DNA of 64,000 nt from Sphingomonadales bacterium UBA2683 (GTDB taxonomy: Bacteria > Pseudomonadota > Alphaproteobacteria > Sphingomonadales > Sphingomonadaceae). The stretch covers positions 82,886 to 146,885 of the forward strand of contig DELZ01000005.1 in the NCBI GenBank assembly GCA_002354635.1. Reading direction: 5' to 3'. Under the pieces are notes generated by a model. It saw only the letters and a list, made by a program, of their open reading frames with translations, searched no databases and had not been told where the DNA came from. A program made the translations under genes and the position numbers. This document shows, piece after piece, positions 18,364 to 25,191 of this stretch; the stretch's first letter is position 1; each line of letters opens with the position of its first letter.

Positions 18364-18813
18364 TCAGGCAACTTCCTGTTTCTCCACCGGTTTGCGCTTG
18401 TCAAAAATCCTGGACAATTCTTCCGCCCGCTCTTCGCTCAACCCTTTCCTGGCGGCGGCGAATATCTCGTTCTCTTCCTCGTCCATATGATGCTCAAGTC
18501 GCTCTCTGAGGGTCTTGAACCGCGTGAGCCAGCCGGTGCTGCTGAACTCCATATCGACCAGTTCCTCGAAATAGTCTTCTGCTTCCTTGTGCTCGGCCAC
18601 CGAGTGACGGCCCTTGTCCTGCAGATCTGGCCGGGACAGCATTTCGGCATAGAGCGACTGCTCCTCTGCATTGGCATGGGCAGACACATCAATACGAAGC
18701 TGTTCGAATAACTCGCGCCGCTCCTTGGTGTCGCCGCTCGTATCGCCGACCTTTTCCAGCATTTCGCGGTGCCGGTCGTGATCCTGTTTCAGGCGGGAAA
18801 AAATATCGGTCAT
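18364..18813 (-). CDS. Hemerythrin HHE-domain protein
   Basis: A 149-aa four-helix protein that likely binds a di-iron centre. The metal-ligand pattern is visible: LKQDHDRHREM at the N-terminus, VSAHANAEEQSLYAEM, HSVAEHKEAEDYF, and LEHHMDEEENEIF. HHE proteins sense or scavenge O2, NO or peroxide and are frequent members of alphaproteobacterial stress regulons. The start MTDIFSRL (18813) is preferred over the in-frame start 13 codons upstream because of the GGAGATA site. The C-terminal tail is basic. Confidence 0.9.
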   Translation of the reverse strand: MTDIFSRLKQDHDRHREMLEKVGDTSGDTKERRELFEQLRIDVSAHANAEEQSLYAEMLSRPDLQDKGRHSVAEHKEAEDYFEELVDMEFSSTGWLTRFKTLRERLEHHMDEEENEIFAAARKGLSEERAEELSRIFDKRKPVEKQEVA

Positions 18814-18845
18814 AGTATCTCCATCAATCATATTCTCCCCTTCAC

Positions 18846-18870
18846 GACGCACCAGCCGGCCAATAGTTGC
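18846..18870 (-). promoter_or_regulatory. EcfG-type promoter candidate (hemerythrin-DUF421)
   Basis: On the minus strand GCAAC is followed after 16 bases by CGTC. One mismatch in each box relative to GGAAC/CGTT. Predicted leader to the hemerythrin ATG is about 26 bases. Weaker than most sites in this region. Confidence 0.4.
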
Positions 18871-19210
18871 ATTGCCAGATCCCGCGGTCGCGCTTTGTGG
18901 GGAGCTGTTCCGGTCGCGAAGGCGTGCTCGTACCCGTTATCCCATGTCAAAAACCACAGTGCCTTGGGGTTCCGGCAGGAAGTGAAAATATTTCGTATTC
19001 GCCGCAACCAATTTTGCTGCCGACGGTTATCAAGATTGAATGGATGTCGACCCGCGACCCGGTGTTGCCTTCATTCCTCAAAGACCGGCTGGAAAATTGG
19101 CCCTATCGTATACCCCCGTTTACCAAGGGGTCGATTTTCCAGCTACTTTTCACCCATCCGACAATTTACCGCCGTTTCGCATCCCGCCGCCGTCCAGGCC
19201 TGGCCCGGAC
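18871..19210. other. Non-coding gap between hemerythrin and mini-lipoprotein genes
   Basis: Roughly 340 bases. Long open frames run across it on the plus strand, but they continue antisense into the lipoprotein gene, lack ribosome sites and show no domain. I see no RNA gene here. Confidence 0.45.
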
Positions 19211-19242
19211 AAAAAAATGGCCAGGACATAATGCCTGGCCAT
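19211..19242 (-). terminator. Rho-independent terminator of the mini-lipoprotein gene
   Basis: Perfect 9-bp stem ATGGCCAGG/CCTGGCCAT (19217-19225 with 19234-19242) with an 8-base loop, followed on the minus strand by a run of seven T. It lies 22 bases after the stop codon. Confidence 0.88.
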
Positions 19243-19263
19243 TTCTGTCTAAGAGACGGAAAA

Positions 19264-19491
19264 TTACTTTTCCGAAGGCATCGTGACGTCAACGTCAGGA
19301 ACATCCACGGTCACTTCTTCCGAACCGACTTCGACATCAGCCGTTTCCACGTCGATTTCAGGCAATTCGCCAGCATCGCCGGAAACGTCAACATCTACGG
19401 AAGGCATTTCGCCTTCCTCTTTAACATTGGCTTCGCAGCCGGCAAGCGCCAGGCCGGCAGTCAATACTGCTGCAATCGCTACTTTATTCAT
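19264..19491 (-). CDS. Small acidic lipoprotein, 75 aa
   Basis: A lipoprotein signal (MNKVAIAAVLTAGLALAGCE, lipobox LAGC with Cys19) precedes a 56-residue mature chain made almost entirely of Asp, Glu, Val, Ser and Pro in an alternating pattern such as VDVDVSG, IDVETADVEV and VTVDVPDVDV. This alternation suggests an extended or beta-hairpin structure and very low pI. I recognise no named family. It has its own exact EcfG promoter and a strong terminator, so it is a dedicated monocistronic stress gene; an envelope-protective or metal-buffering role is only a guess. Confidence 0.85.
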   Translation of the reverse strand: MNKVAIAAVLTAGLALAGCEANVKEEGEMPSVDVDVSGDAGELPEIDVETADVEVGSEEVTVDVPDVDVTMPSEK

Positions 19492-19522
19492 TGTGAACTC
19501 CCTTCATTGGTTCGTTATATGC

Positions 19523-19547
19523 AACGCCGACTTCTGGATAGAGTTCC
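19523..19547 (-). promoter_or_regulatory. EcfG promoter, exact consensus (mini-lipoprotein)
   Basis: Minus-strand GGAAC-N16-CGTT with no mismatch. Predicted leader to the ATG at 19491 is about 25 bases and contains an AAGGGAG ribosome site. Confidence 0.8.
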
Positions 19548-19561
19548 CCACCATCGCAAAT

Positions 19562-20299
19562 TTATTTGCGGCCCAGTCGCATACGGAATGCATCGAGGTG
19601 AAAATAGCTGGAATCAAATTGACTGATTTCCGCCAGGCGGGCCTGATCCCTGAACAGAATCCATCCGTTATTCCGCTCGAGCAAGCCATCCCGCTCGAGT
19701 TGGCGCAACACCCGGTTGGTATGGATTGGGGTCAGGCCGAGCGCGTCGGCAATAACCGTTTGCGTCAGCGGCACGCGAAAGCCGTCGCCATTGCCGGCAC
19801 CGGTGATCAGCACGCGTCGATAGAGTTCGAGCAAGAAATGGCCAATTCTTTCCCGGGCGGTCTGCTTGCCGTTGCGCACGATCTGTTCACGCAGGAAAGC
19901 CTCTTCCTGAACCTGCATCCACCAGAAAGCGAGAGTCAACTTCCCTGATTCGGTCAGCAGGCGGCGAAATTCGGCAGGCCGGACTGACAGGCAGGACAAG
20001 CTGGTGACGGATTTCACCGAATGATCCGCTTCGGCCGCCACCAACACCTGAAGATCGAACATGTCTCCGGGCAGGAGCACGTTCAAAACCTGACGCCGGC
20101 CATCTTCCAGCATCTTGTAACGGATCGCCCAGCCTTCCTTGACAATGAGCACGCTATCCAGTTCCTGACCGGCATCGACGATTTCGGTATTTTTCTCGTA
20201 ATGCTGTTCCCGTCCGTCGATCTGCATGATGACCTGCCGGTCGATATCATCAAGATCGGCATAAAAGGATATCCGCCGCAGCAATGCCTTTCGTGCCAC
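19562..20299 (-). CDS. Crp/Fnr-family transcriptional regulator
   Basis: A 245-aa regulator with an N-terminal cyclic-nucleotide-binding-like barrel (about 20-135; VDAGQELDSVLIVKEGWAIRYKMLEDGRRQV, LLPGDMFD) and a C-terminal winged helix (about 165-225; VPLTQTVIADALGLTPIHTNRVLRQLERDGLL). The FNR-type cysteine cluster is absent, so it is not an obvious oxygen Fe-S sensor. The start is a GTG whose G is shared with the TAG stop of the histidine kinase gene, a one-base overlap that implies translational coupling. Crp-type regulators of this subclass often sit with HWE kinases in sphingomonads and rhizobia; its targets are unknown. Confidence 0.9.
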   Translation of the reverse strand: MARKALLRRISFYADLDDIDRQVIMQIDGREQHYEKNTEIVDAGQELDSVLIVKEGWAIRYKMLEDGRRQVLNVLLPGDMFDLQVLVAAEADHSVKSVTSLSCLSVRPAEFRRLLTESGKLTLAFWWMQVQEEAFLREQIVRNGKQTARERIGHFLLELYRRVLITGAGNGDGFRVPLTQTVIADALGLTPIHTNRVLRQLERDGLLERNNGWILFRDQARLAEISQFDSSYFHLDAFRMRLGRK

Positions 20300-21810
20300 T
20301 AGCCGTTCCCCTGTCCATCAGGAGCCGGAAATGTAATCTTGCATTTGAGGCCATCCACCGCCCAATCCCTTTCAATTGTCCCGCGCAAGTTGCGGGTGAT
20401 GCTGTGATCGATGAGCGAAGACCCAAACCCGGCAGCAGATGGAGTGGACTGCGCCTGGCTCCCTCCGCTTTCCGTCCAGCTCAATTCTACCATATCCGGC
20501 CCGTCTTTTTCGGCACGGATCTTCCAGTTGATGCTGACCAGCCCGGTGCCTGCGGTCAGTGCACCATATTTCGCCGCATTGGTGGCCAGTTCGTTGAGCA
20601 CGAGCGATATCGAGACCATCGCATTTTCCGCCAGAATGATATCAGGCCCGGACCATTGGACTCCGGGATAGGTCCTGCACAGATCCTCCACAAGCGCGGC
20701 AAAGGAACCGGTAACAAAATTGGTGTCGAGCAGGATTTGCTGGGCCCGATTGAGCGCGCTCAAACGGTGGTGTATTCTCTCGATATAGTCATCGATCGAG
20801 GTGGCCGAGCCCTTGGTCAGCGTCATAATCGATTGCAGCGTCGCGAAAAGATTGCGCAGGCGATGATGGAGTTCGCGGGTGTGCAGCTTGAGCCGTTCCT
20901 GCTGGTCCACACTATGGGTTATGTCCTTGTTGATGCCAGTCAGCGTCGGCCGGCCATTTGACTCGAGATAGTCGCCATATCCCTCCAGCCACCGGGTTTC
21001 CCCCGATGGCAAAACAATCCGGAAGCGAGCCTCAAATTTTTCCAGTTCATCCACTGCCGCGCTCATCGCCAGCCTCACGGTATCTCTGTCTTCGGGATGG
21101 ACGCGGTCCAGAGCGCTATCTACTTCGGAAACCGCTTCGCCCGCATCTTTTCCCCATATTTTCATGTAGGCACCACCCCATTCGATCATCCCCGATTCCA
21201 GATCGATCCGAAAGCTGGCAATGTCGCTGAGGGCGAGGGTAAGATCGAGATTTGAGCGAGCGATTGCGGTATTTTTCTGCGCCTGCTCGCGCAACCCGAT
21301 CTCGCGGCTCAGCTCCATTTCACTCATCACGATTTCCGCCAGGCTCTTGAGCTTGTTCAACTGGTTCGCGGTTATCCGGAATCGCGGGACCGTGTCCGCG
21401 ATCCACAGCCCTCCCAGCAGCTTGCCATTCGGTGCGATCAACGGCGCACCTGCATAAAACCGGACAAAAGGTTCCCCGCTGACCAAGGGATTGTTGGCGA
21501 ACCGCGGATCGAGCGAGGCATCCTCGACCACCAACGGTTCTCCGCTTTCAATCATCCGGGTGCAGATCGAAACATTCCGTCCAAGTTGGGATTCTGCAAA
21601 CCCGACCGCAGATTTGAACCACTCCGTGTCCGCATCGACGAGCGAGATGGCGGCCAGCGGCGCAGAGAAAATATCGGCCACCAGCCGGGTTATTCGATGG
21701 AAGGCATTTTCCGGCGCATTATCCAGCATCTTGTAGCTGTTCAATGTCGCCAACCGGTCGGCTTCCCGCTTGCGCTCCGACCTGCCGGTGGTTCGACTGC
21801 CCGCGTTCAT
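20299..21810 (-). CDS. HWE-family sensor histidine kinase (GAF-PAS-HWE)
   Basis: A soluble 503-aa kinase with no membrane segment. Domains: GAF at about 30-175, PAS with PAC at about 195-300 (ALDRVHPEDRDTVRLAMSAA; ETRWLEGYGDYLE), then the HWE domain with phospho-acceptor motif LHTRELHHRLRNLFATLQS near residue 310, the N-box SLVLNELATNAAKYG near 400, the diagnostic WxE as LSWTESGG, and a C-terminal AGFGSSLIDHSI box. HWE kinases are the usual phosphodonors of PhyR, so it probably starts the stress response encoded around it. The PAS domain lacks the NCRFLQ flavin motif, so it is not a LOV photosensor; the GAF ligand is unknown. Confidence 0.92.
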   Translation of the reverse strand: MNAGSRTTGRSERKREADRLATLNSYKMLDNAPENAFHRITRLVADIFSAPLAAISLVDADTEWFKSAVGFAESQLGRNVSICTRMIESGEPLVVEDASLDPRFANNPLVSGEPFVRFYAGAPLIAPNGKLLGGLWIADTVPRFRITANQLNKLKSLAEIVMSEMELSREIGLREQAQKNTAIARSNLDLTLALSDIASFRIDLESGMIEWGGAYMKIWGKDAGEAVSEVDSALDRVHPEDRDTVRLAMSAAVDELEKFEARFRIVLPSGETRWLEGYGDYLESNGRPTLTGINKDITHSVDQQERLKLHTRELHHRLRNLFATLQSIMTLTKGSATSIDDYIERIHHRLSALNRAQQILLDTNFVTGSFAALVEDLCRTYPGVQWSGPDIILAENAMVSISLVLNELATNAAKYGALTAGTGLVSINWKIRAEKDGPDMVELSWTESGGSQAQSTPSAAGFGSSLIDHSITRNLRGTIERDWAVDGLKCKITFPAPDGQGNG

Positions 21811-21851
21811 GTCTGATCCCTTTTTTCATGCCCTCAGGCTATCGAATAACG

Positions 21852-21876
21852 AACGGCTAACTCGCCATGTTGTTGC
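21852..21876 (-). promoter_or_regulatory. EcfG-type promoter candidate (HWE kinase-crp operon)
   Basis: Minus-strand GCAAC-N16-CGTT, one mismatch in the -35 box. Predicted leader to the kinase ATG is about 35 bases. Its -35 box lies only 8 bases from the -35 box of the divergent promoter at 21885. Confidence 0.6.
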
Positions 21877-21884
21877 ATGCGAGC

Positions 21885-21910
21885 GGAACCAAACATGCAA
21901 ATCGTGCGTA
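21885..21910 (+). promoter_or_regulatory. EcfG-type promoter candidate (pyridoxamine-oxidase-fold gene)
   Basis: Plus-strand GGAAC-N17-CGTA. The spacer is one base longer than in the others and the -10 box has one mismatch. The leader to ATG 21958 would be about 40 bases and includes GGAG. Confidence 0.55.
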
Positions 21911-21957
21911 GTTTACAGTGAATCCCGACGGGAAATCATACTGATGGAGACTTTTGC

Positions 21958-22443
21958 ATGAATAATGACGATCGTGAAGAATTATATGAGTTGATTGAAG
22001 ATATCGGCACCGCCATGCTGGTGACGGAAGCCGATGGCGAATTGCGCAGCCGACCGATGAGCGGAAATCTATATCGTGACAGTGGCGAGATATGGTTCCT
22101 GACCGAAAGCCGGTCAGGAAAGGCGCAAGAGATTTCCGAGGATAGGACCAGCAATCTGACCTATGCCTGCCCGGAAAAGGAGACTTATATTTCGATCACG
22201 GGCACCTCCACCCTCAGCCGTGATTTGGACAAGATCGAAGATATGTGGGGCCCCTGGGCAAAAGCATGGCTGCAGTGCGAAATGGATGATCCGAAGGTTG
22301 CCGCTATTCGCTTCAAGCCACAAATCGCTGAATATTGGTCCTCCCCCTCTTCATCGCTTGTCCAGGCGTGGGAACTCGCCAAAGCAAATGTCACAGACGA
22401 GCAACCCGATATGGGTGACAACAAGACCGTCCTGATGTCCTAG
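21958..22443 (+). CDS. Pyridoxamine 5'-phosphate oxidase-fold general stress protein
   Basis: A 161-aa split-barrel flavin-binding protein of the general stress protein 26 type. Typical blocks are IGTAMLVTEADGELRSRPM near the N-terminus, GEIWFLTESRSGKAQEI, and YISITGTSTLSRDLDKIEDMWGPWAKAWL. Members bind FMN or heme or are deazaflavin oxidoreductases; the exact cofactor is not evident. It is transcribed divergently from the HWE kinase and ends at a strong terminator, hence monocistronic. The location and the promoter argue for induction by EcfG. Confidence 0.88.
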   Translation: MNNDDREELYELIEDIGTAMLVTEADGELRSRPMSGNLYRDSGEIWFLTESRSGKAQEISEDRTSNLTYACPEKETYISITGTSTLSRDLDKIEDMWGPWAKAWLQCEMDDPKVAAIRFKPQIAEYWSSPSSSLVQAWELAKANVTDEQPDMGDNKTVLMS

Positions 22444-22475
22444 ACAGCCAAGCTGGTGCGGACGCGCAGAAGAAA

Positions 22476-22510
22476 GGGCGGGAAGTCTCGACTCCCCGCC
22501 CTTTTTTTTG
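22476..22510 (+). terminator. Rho-independent terminator after the PNPOx-fold gene
   Basis: Stem of GGGCGGGAAGT with ACTCCCCGCCC (one internal mismatch) followed by eight T on the plus strand. The converging YqjD-like gene ends 16 bases further on. Confidence 0.85.
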
Positions 22511-22525
22511 ACTATTTCGCCGGGC

Positions 22526-22816
22526 TTAGCGCCGGGCCATCAAGGCTCCTACGATCAGCCCCAGTCCGGCGGTAGCCGCGATGCTCACGATCGGATTATC
22601 CTTGATCGTTGTCTGGGCTTTCTTGCGGCCCTTGGTGCCGGCTTCAACTGCATTGGCACGTGCGGCGTCAAACTTCGTTTTCGCGTTGGCGCGCAATTCC
22701 ATCGCATTGGCCTGCGCGTCGGCCTTGACGGATTTGGTCAAGGTCGCCAAATCGTCCTTCAACGTCTGCAGATCCGATTTTACCGCGCCCATTTCTTCCG
22801 AATAATTGCCTGTCAT
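22526..22816 (-). CDS. YqjD/ElaB-like (DUF883) membrane-anchored protein
   Basis: A 96-aa protein with a charged amphipathic coiled-coil part (residues 10-70; DLQTLKDDLATLTKSVKADAQANAMELRANAKTK-like heptads) and a C-terminal hydrophobic anchor (NPIVSIAATAGLGLIVGALMARR). This is the architecture of E. coli YqjD, an inner-membrane ribosome-associated protein made in stationary phase. It has its own EcfG-type promoter and is divergent from phyR, so growth-arrest function under stress is a reasonable inference. Confidence 0.85.
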   Translation of the reverse strand: MTGNYSEEMGAVKSDLQTLKDDLATLTKSVKADAQANAMELRANAKTKFDAARANAVEAGTKGRKKAQTTIKDNPIVSIAATAGLGLIVGALMARR

Positions 22817-22847
22817 TTCATTTTCTCCATTCTATGTTCAAAAGACC

Positions 22848-22872
22848 TACGACTGACTGCGAAGTTGGTTCC
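22848..22872 (-). promoter_or_regulatory. EcfG-type promoter (YqjD-like gene)
   Basis: Minus-strand GGAAC-N16-CGTA, one mismatch in the -10 box. Predicted leader to the ATG at 22816 is about 25 bases. Confidence 0.7.
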
Positions 22873-22925
22873 AGTAAAAGCATGCATTGCGAAGATTTAG
22901 TCGCCATTTGACCAGAGAAATTTAT

Positions 22926-22950
22926 GGAACCCTTTTCTGTTTCATGCGTT
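22926..22950 (+). promoter_or_regulatory. EcfG promoter, exact consensus (phyR)
   Basis: Plus-strand GGAAC-N16-CGTT without mismatch, giving a leader of about 20 bases before the phyR ATG with a CGGAGA ribosome site. Indicates positive feedback of the sigma factor on its own anti-anti-sigma regulator. Confidence 0.82.
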
Positions 22951-22976
22951 TCGAGCCAATTACGGAGATATAAAAT

Positions 22977-23762
22977 ATGTCACTAGCTGAAAGCCTGAAA
23001 CCCCATCTTCCCTATCTTCGCCGCTATGCCAGAGCTTTGACGGGCAGCCAGAAAAGCGGTGATACATTTGTGAAGGCAACGCTCGAAGCGATAATCGCCG
23101 ATCCGGAATTGGTAGCGGACGACAGCAATGTGCGGGTTCAATTGTACCGGGTTTTTTCCGGCATCTGGGAAAGCGCAAATGTTGGCGTATCCGACGATCC
23201 CGACGATAATACCGCACAGGGCCATCTGAACGCGATCCCGCCGATCAGTCGACAAGTATTGCTGCTGACGGCGCTGGAAGGTTTTTCGATCGGCGACGTC
23301 GCGAAAATTGCGGATGTTGGAGAAAGTTCGATCAACGGCTTGCTCGAAGACGCCATCTCGGAGATCGACAAGGAAATCCGGTCCGATGTTCTGATAATCG
23401 AGGACGAGGTGCTGATCTCGATGGAATTGCAGCAGATTGTTTCGGGCCTGGGACATAATGTCTGCGGAACCGCGACAACCCACAAGGGTGCTCTGGACGC
23501 GGTCGCAAAGGCCAAGCCCAGTCTGGTGCTCGCTGATATCCAGCTTGCGGATGGAAGTTCTGGCATCGATGCTGTCAAGGATATCCTGGAACAGATCTCT
23601 GTTCCGGTAATCTTCATAACCGCGTTTCCAGAACGCTTGCTCACCGGAGAACGGCCCGAGCCGACGTTCCTCATCACCAAGCCCTTCCAGCCGAATGCCA
23701 TTCGGGCGGCGATCAGTCAGGCCTTGTTTTTTTCCACCGCAAAGCAAAACGTCCAGGCCTAA
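22977..23762 (+). CDS. phyR: PhyR, anti-anti-sigma response regulator of the general stress response
   Basis: PhyR sequesters the anti-sigma factor NepR when phosphorylated, releasing EcfG. The protein is 261 aa with the expected reversed order: an N-terminal sigma-factor-like domain (1-125; LPYLRRYARALTGSQKSGDTFVKATLEAI, then a region-4-like part ALEGFSIGDVAKIADVGESSINGLLEDAI) and a C-terminal receiver (about 135-255; VLIIEDEVLISMELQ, phospho-acceptor Asp187 in VLADIQ, the VIFITAFPERLLTGE motif, and Lys235 in LITKPF). All residues needed for phosphorylation are present. It is convergent with nepR-ecfG. Confidence 0.97.
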   Translation: MSLAESLKPHLPYLRRYARALTGSQKSGDTFVKATLEAIIADPELVADDSNVRVQLYRVFSGIWESANVGVSDDPDDNTAQGHLNAIPPISRQVLLLTALEGFSIGDVAKIADVGESSINGLLEDAISEIDKEIRSDVLIIEDEVLISMELQQIVSGLGHNVCGTATTHKGALDAVAKAKPSLVLADIQLADGSSGIDAVKDILEQISVPVIFITAFPERLLTGERPEPTFLITKPFQPNAIRAAISQALFFSTAKQNVQA

Positions 23763-23917
23763 TAACGGACCCGGCGGAAAGCTGGCAGGCTCGCCAGGCC
23801 GATCCACGTCAAGCGGGTCGTCTGGCGAAGCCGCCGCTTCGCAGGTTCAGTGAATCGGCAATATAGCGAGTATCTGGAGTCAGGCTCCTGTGGCCTCGAT
23901 CAAATTGTCAGGAAGGC

Positions 23918-24508
23918 TTAGTGGGATATTTTCTCGACCTCGCCGATGATATTTTCGAGCGCGGTGGTGGTGAGATTGCCAAGACCTTCGGAAGCAGAAG
24001 TAAACCGACCTTCTTCCAATATTTCTTCCAGTGCCTTGCGCGCGCGCGAAACGCGGCTTTTCATCGTACCCACGGCACAATTGGCGATTTCCGCAGCTTC
24101 CTCGTAGGAATAGCCGCCGGCCCCCACCAGAATTATCGCTTCACGCTGGTCATCGGACAGTTCCATCAGTCCCCGCTGCAAATCGGCCAGATGCAAGGGC
24201 TCCTGCTGAGGAGCCGGTGCCGACAAAACCCGTTCTGCAACCAGCTCATCATAGTTTGCGCTGAATTTCTTGCGGCGCATGCTGGAAAAAAAGGTGTTGC
24301 GCAATATTACGAATGTCCATGCGCGCATCGAGGTGCCCGCAATGAAGCGGTCCCTTGCAGCCCACGCTTTCAACAATGTATCCTGAACCAGATCATCGGC
24401 CACGTCGCGGTTGCCGGACAGACTGCGCCCGAATGCGCGCAGATGCGGAATCGCTTCCGTCAATTGCTGCTTAAACTCCGAAGGCGGTAAGGCCTGAGGC
24501 TTACTCAT
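23918..24508 (-). CDS. ecfG: EcfG, general stress ECF sigma factor
   Basis: An ECF sigma factor of 196 aa. Region 2 is seen as LRAFGRSLSGNRDVADDLVQDTLLKAWAARDRF, with the -10 recognition part following (TSMRAWTFVILRNTFFSSMRRKK); region 4 is LSDDQREAIILVGAGGYSYEEAAEIANCAVGTMKSRVSRARKAL. Its position directly behind nepR with an 8-base overlap and next to phyR identifies it as the EcfG sigma. The C-terminal extension after region 4 (about 25 residues) is typical of this ECF group. It should recognise the GGAAC-N16-CGTT boxes found throughout 18.8-30.2 kb. Confidence 0.96.
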   Translation of the reverse strand: MSKPQALPPSEFKQQLTEAIPHLRAFGRSLSGNRDVADDLVQDTLLKAWAARDRFIAGTSMRAWTFVILRNTFFSSMRRKKFSANYDELVAERVLSAPAPQQEPLHLADLQRGLMELSDDQREAIILVGAGGYSYEEAAEIANCAVGTMKSRVSRARKALEEILEEGRFTSASEGLGNLTTTALENIIGEVEKISH

Positions 24509-24743
24509 TTATGTCCGACCGGTCTGAGTTCGAGTCGTCCTCATCGTCCTCATCCAGTTGATCCAGGAGCGCCAGAATATCGTCAGGTAAGGGTTCGTCC
24601 AGAACATTCAGATACATGTTCTTCAGTCCAAGGCCTAATCTCTGTTGCATGTCATCCTTGCTTTTCACAGGTATGTCCTTTGACTGCTTTCCGTGCTCAT
24701 CGGCCTCCGATGAACCCGTTTGATTTTTGTCTTGGCTCGCCAA
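24501..24743 (-). CDS. nepR: NepR, anti-sigma factor
   Basis: An 80-aa anti-sigma factor that holds EcfG until phosphorylated PhyR takes it away. The conserved helix pair is QQRLGLGLKNMYLNVLDEPLPDDILALLDQLD (residues 34-65), flanked by a disordered hydrophilic N-terminus and a very acidic C-terminal tail (DEDDEDDSNSD). The start is a TTG at 24743 with GAGG at the right distance and no in-frame ATG before the conserved helix. It overlaps ecfG by 8 bases, consistent with stoichiometric coupling of sigma and anti-sigma. Confidence 0.92.
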   Translation of the reverse strand: MASQDKNQTGSSEADEHGKQSKDIPVKSKDDMQQRLGLGLKNMYLNVLDEPLPDDILALLDQLDEDDEDDSNSDRSDINE

Positions 24744-24776
24744 ACCATACCTCGTTTATTCGTTGCTTGAAGACAG

Positions 24777-24801
24777 AACACCTGATGACCCTAAAGGTTG
24801 C
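24777..24801 (-). promoter_or_regulatory. EcfG-type promoter candidate (nepR-ecfG)
   Basis: Minus-strand GCAAC-N16-TGTT, one mismatch in each box and identical in both boxes to the site at 30156. A leader of about 27 bases to the nepR TTG. Implies autoregulation of the sigma operon. Confidence 0.5.
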
Positions 24802-24835
24802 ATATAAAATTATCGAGAGAAATGTCCCATTTGCC

Positions 24836-24860
24836 GGAACAATCTTCGCGAACGCGCGTT
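24836..24860 (+). promoter_or_regulatory. EcfG promoter, exact consensus (71-aa gene)
   Basis: Plus-strand GGAAC-N16-CGTT without mismatch, about 34 bases of leader before ATG 24901. Divergent from the nepR promoter candidate. Confidence 0.82.
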
Positions 24861-24900
24861 GCATGGACAAACAGGAAATAACAATAACGGAGACGTTCCC

Positions 24901-25116
24901 ATGACCGACAACAGCGAGAAGAAATCCAATTTGAAGTTGGAAGGTGAGGGAAGCCGGGAAGGCTCCCGCCGTTTTCAGGACGCCCAGCACAAATTCGCTG
25001 AAACAGCCGACGTCGAAGCCAAAGCCAAAGAAGCTGCAAGAGCGCTGGAAGGTGACGAAGCCACCGAACTGGAAAAAGCCAGAAAAGCGTCCGCAAGCGG
25101 CAAGGGTGCGGACTGA
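24901..25116 (+). CDS. Small hydrophilic stress protein, 71 aa
   Basis: I recognise no named family. The chain is almost free of large hydrophobic residues and aromatic residues are limited to two Phe; it is rich in Glu, Lys, Ala and Ser (AETADVEAKAKEAARALEGDEATELEKARKAS-like composition), predicting a soluble amphipathic helix or an intrinsically disordered protein of the hydrophilin kind. The ATG at 24901 is chosen over the upstream in-frame start because it follows CGGAGAC. It is monocistronic with an exact EcfG promoter and a strong terminator, so a desiccation- or osmotic-protectant role is conceivable but unproven. Confidence 0.82.
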   Translation: MTDNSEKKSNLKLEGEGSREGSRRFQDAQHKFAETADVEAKAKEAARALEGDEATELEKARKASASGKGAD

Positions 25117-25148
25117 CACCGACACCTATTCCATTGACCGCAGAGAAA

Positions 25149-25183
25149 GGGGATTGGCCTAGCTGCTGAATCCCCCTTTTTTT
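25149..25183 (+). terminator. Rho-independent terminator after the 71-aa gene
   Basis: GGGGATT pairs with AATCCCC across a 13-base loop and is followed by seven T. The opposite strand also has a short T-run, so it may serve both this gene and the converging BLUF gene. Confidence 0.82.
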
Positions 25184-25191
25184 GGCGACAC

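Noticed and set aside
18867..19286. 139-codon plus-strand frame between hemerythrin and the mini-lipoprotein
   Set aside because: No ribosome site, no domain, and it overlaps the terminator and the antisense lipoprotein gene.
20299..21810. LOV photosensor in the HWE kinase
   Set aside because: Checked because of the BLUF gene nearby; the PAS domain has no NCRFLQ-like flavin-binding motif, and the GAF domain lacks a bilin-attachment cysteine that I could recognise.
24875..24899. Alternative nepR promoter at the GTTCC near 24895
   Set aside because: A minus-strand GGAAC is there, but the bases 16 downstream read ATTT-like rather than CGTT, and the site at 24777 fits position and spacing much better.
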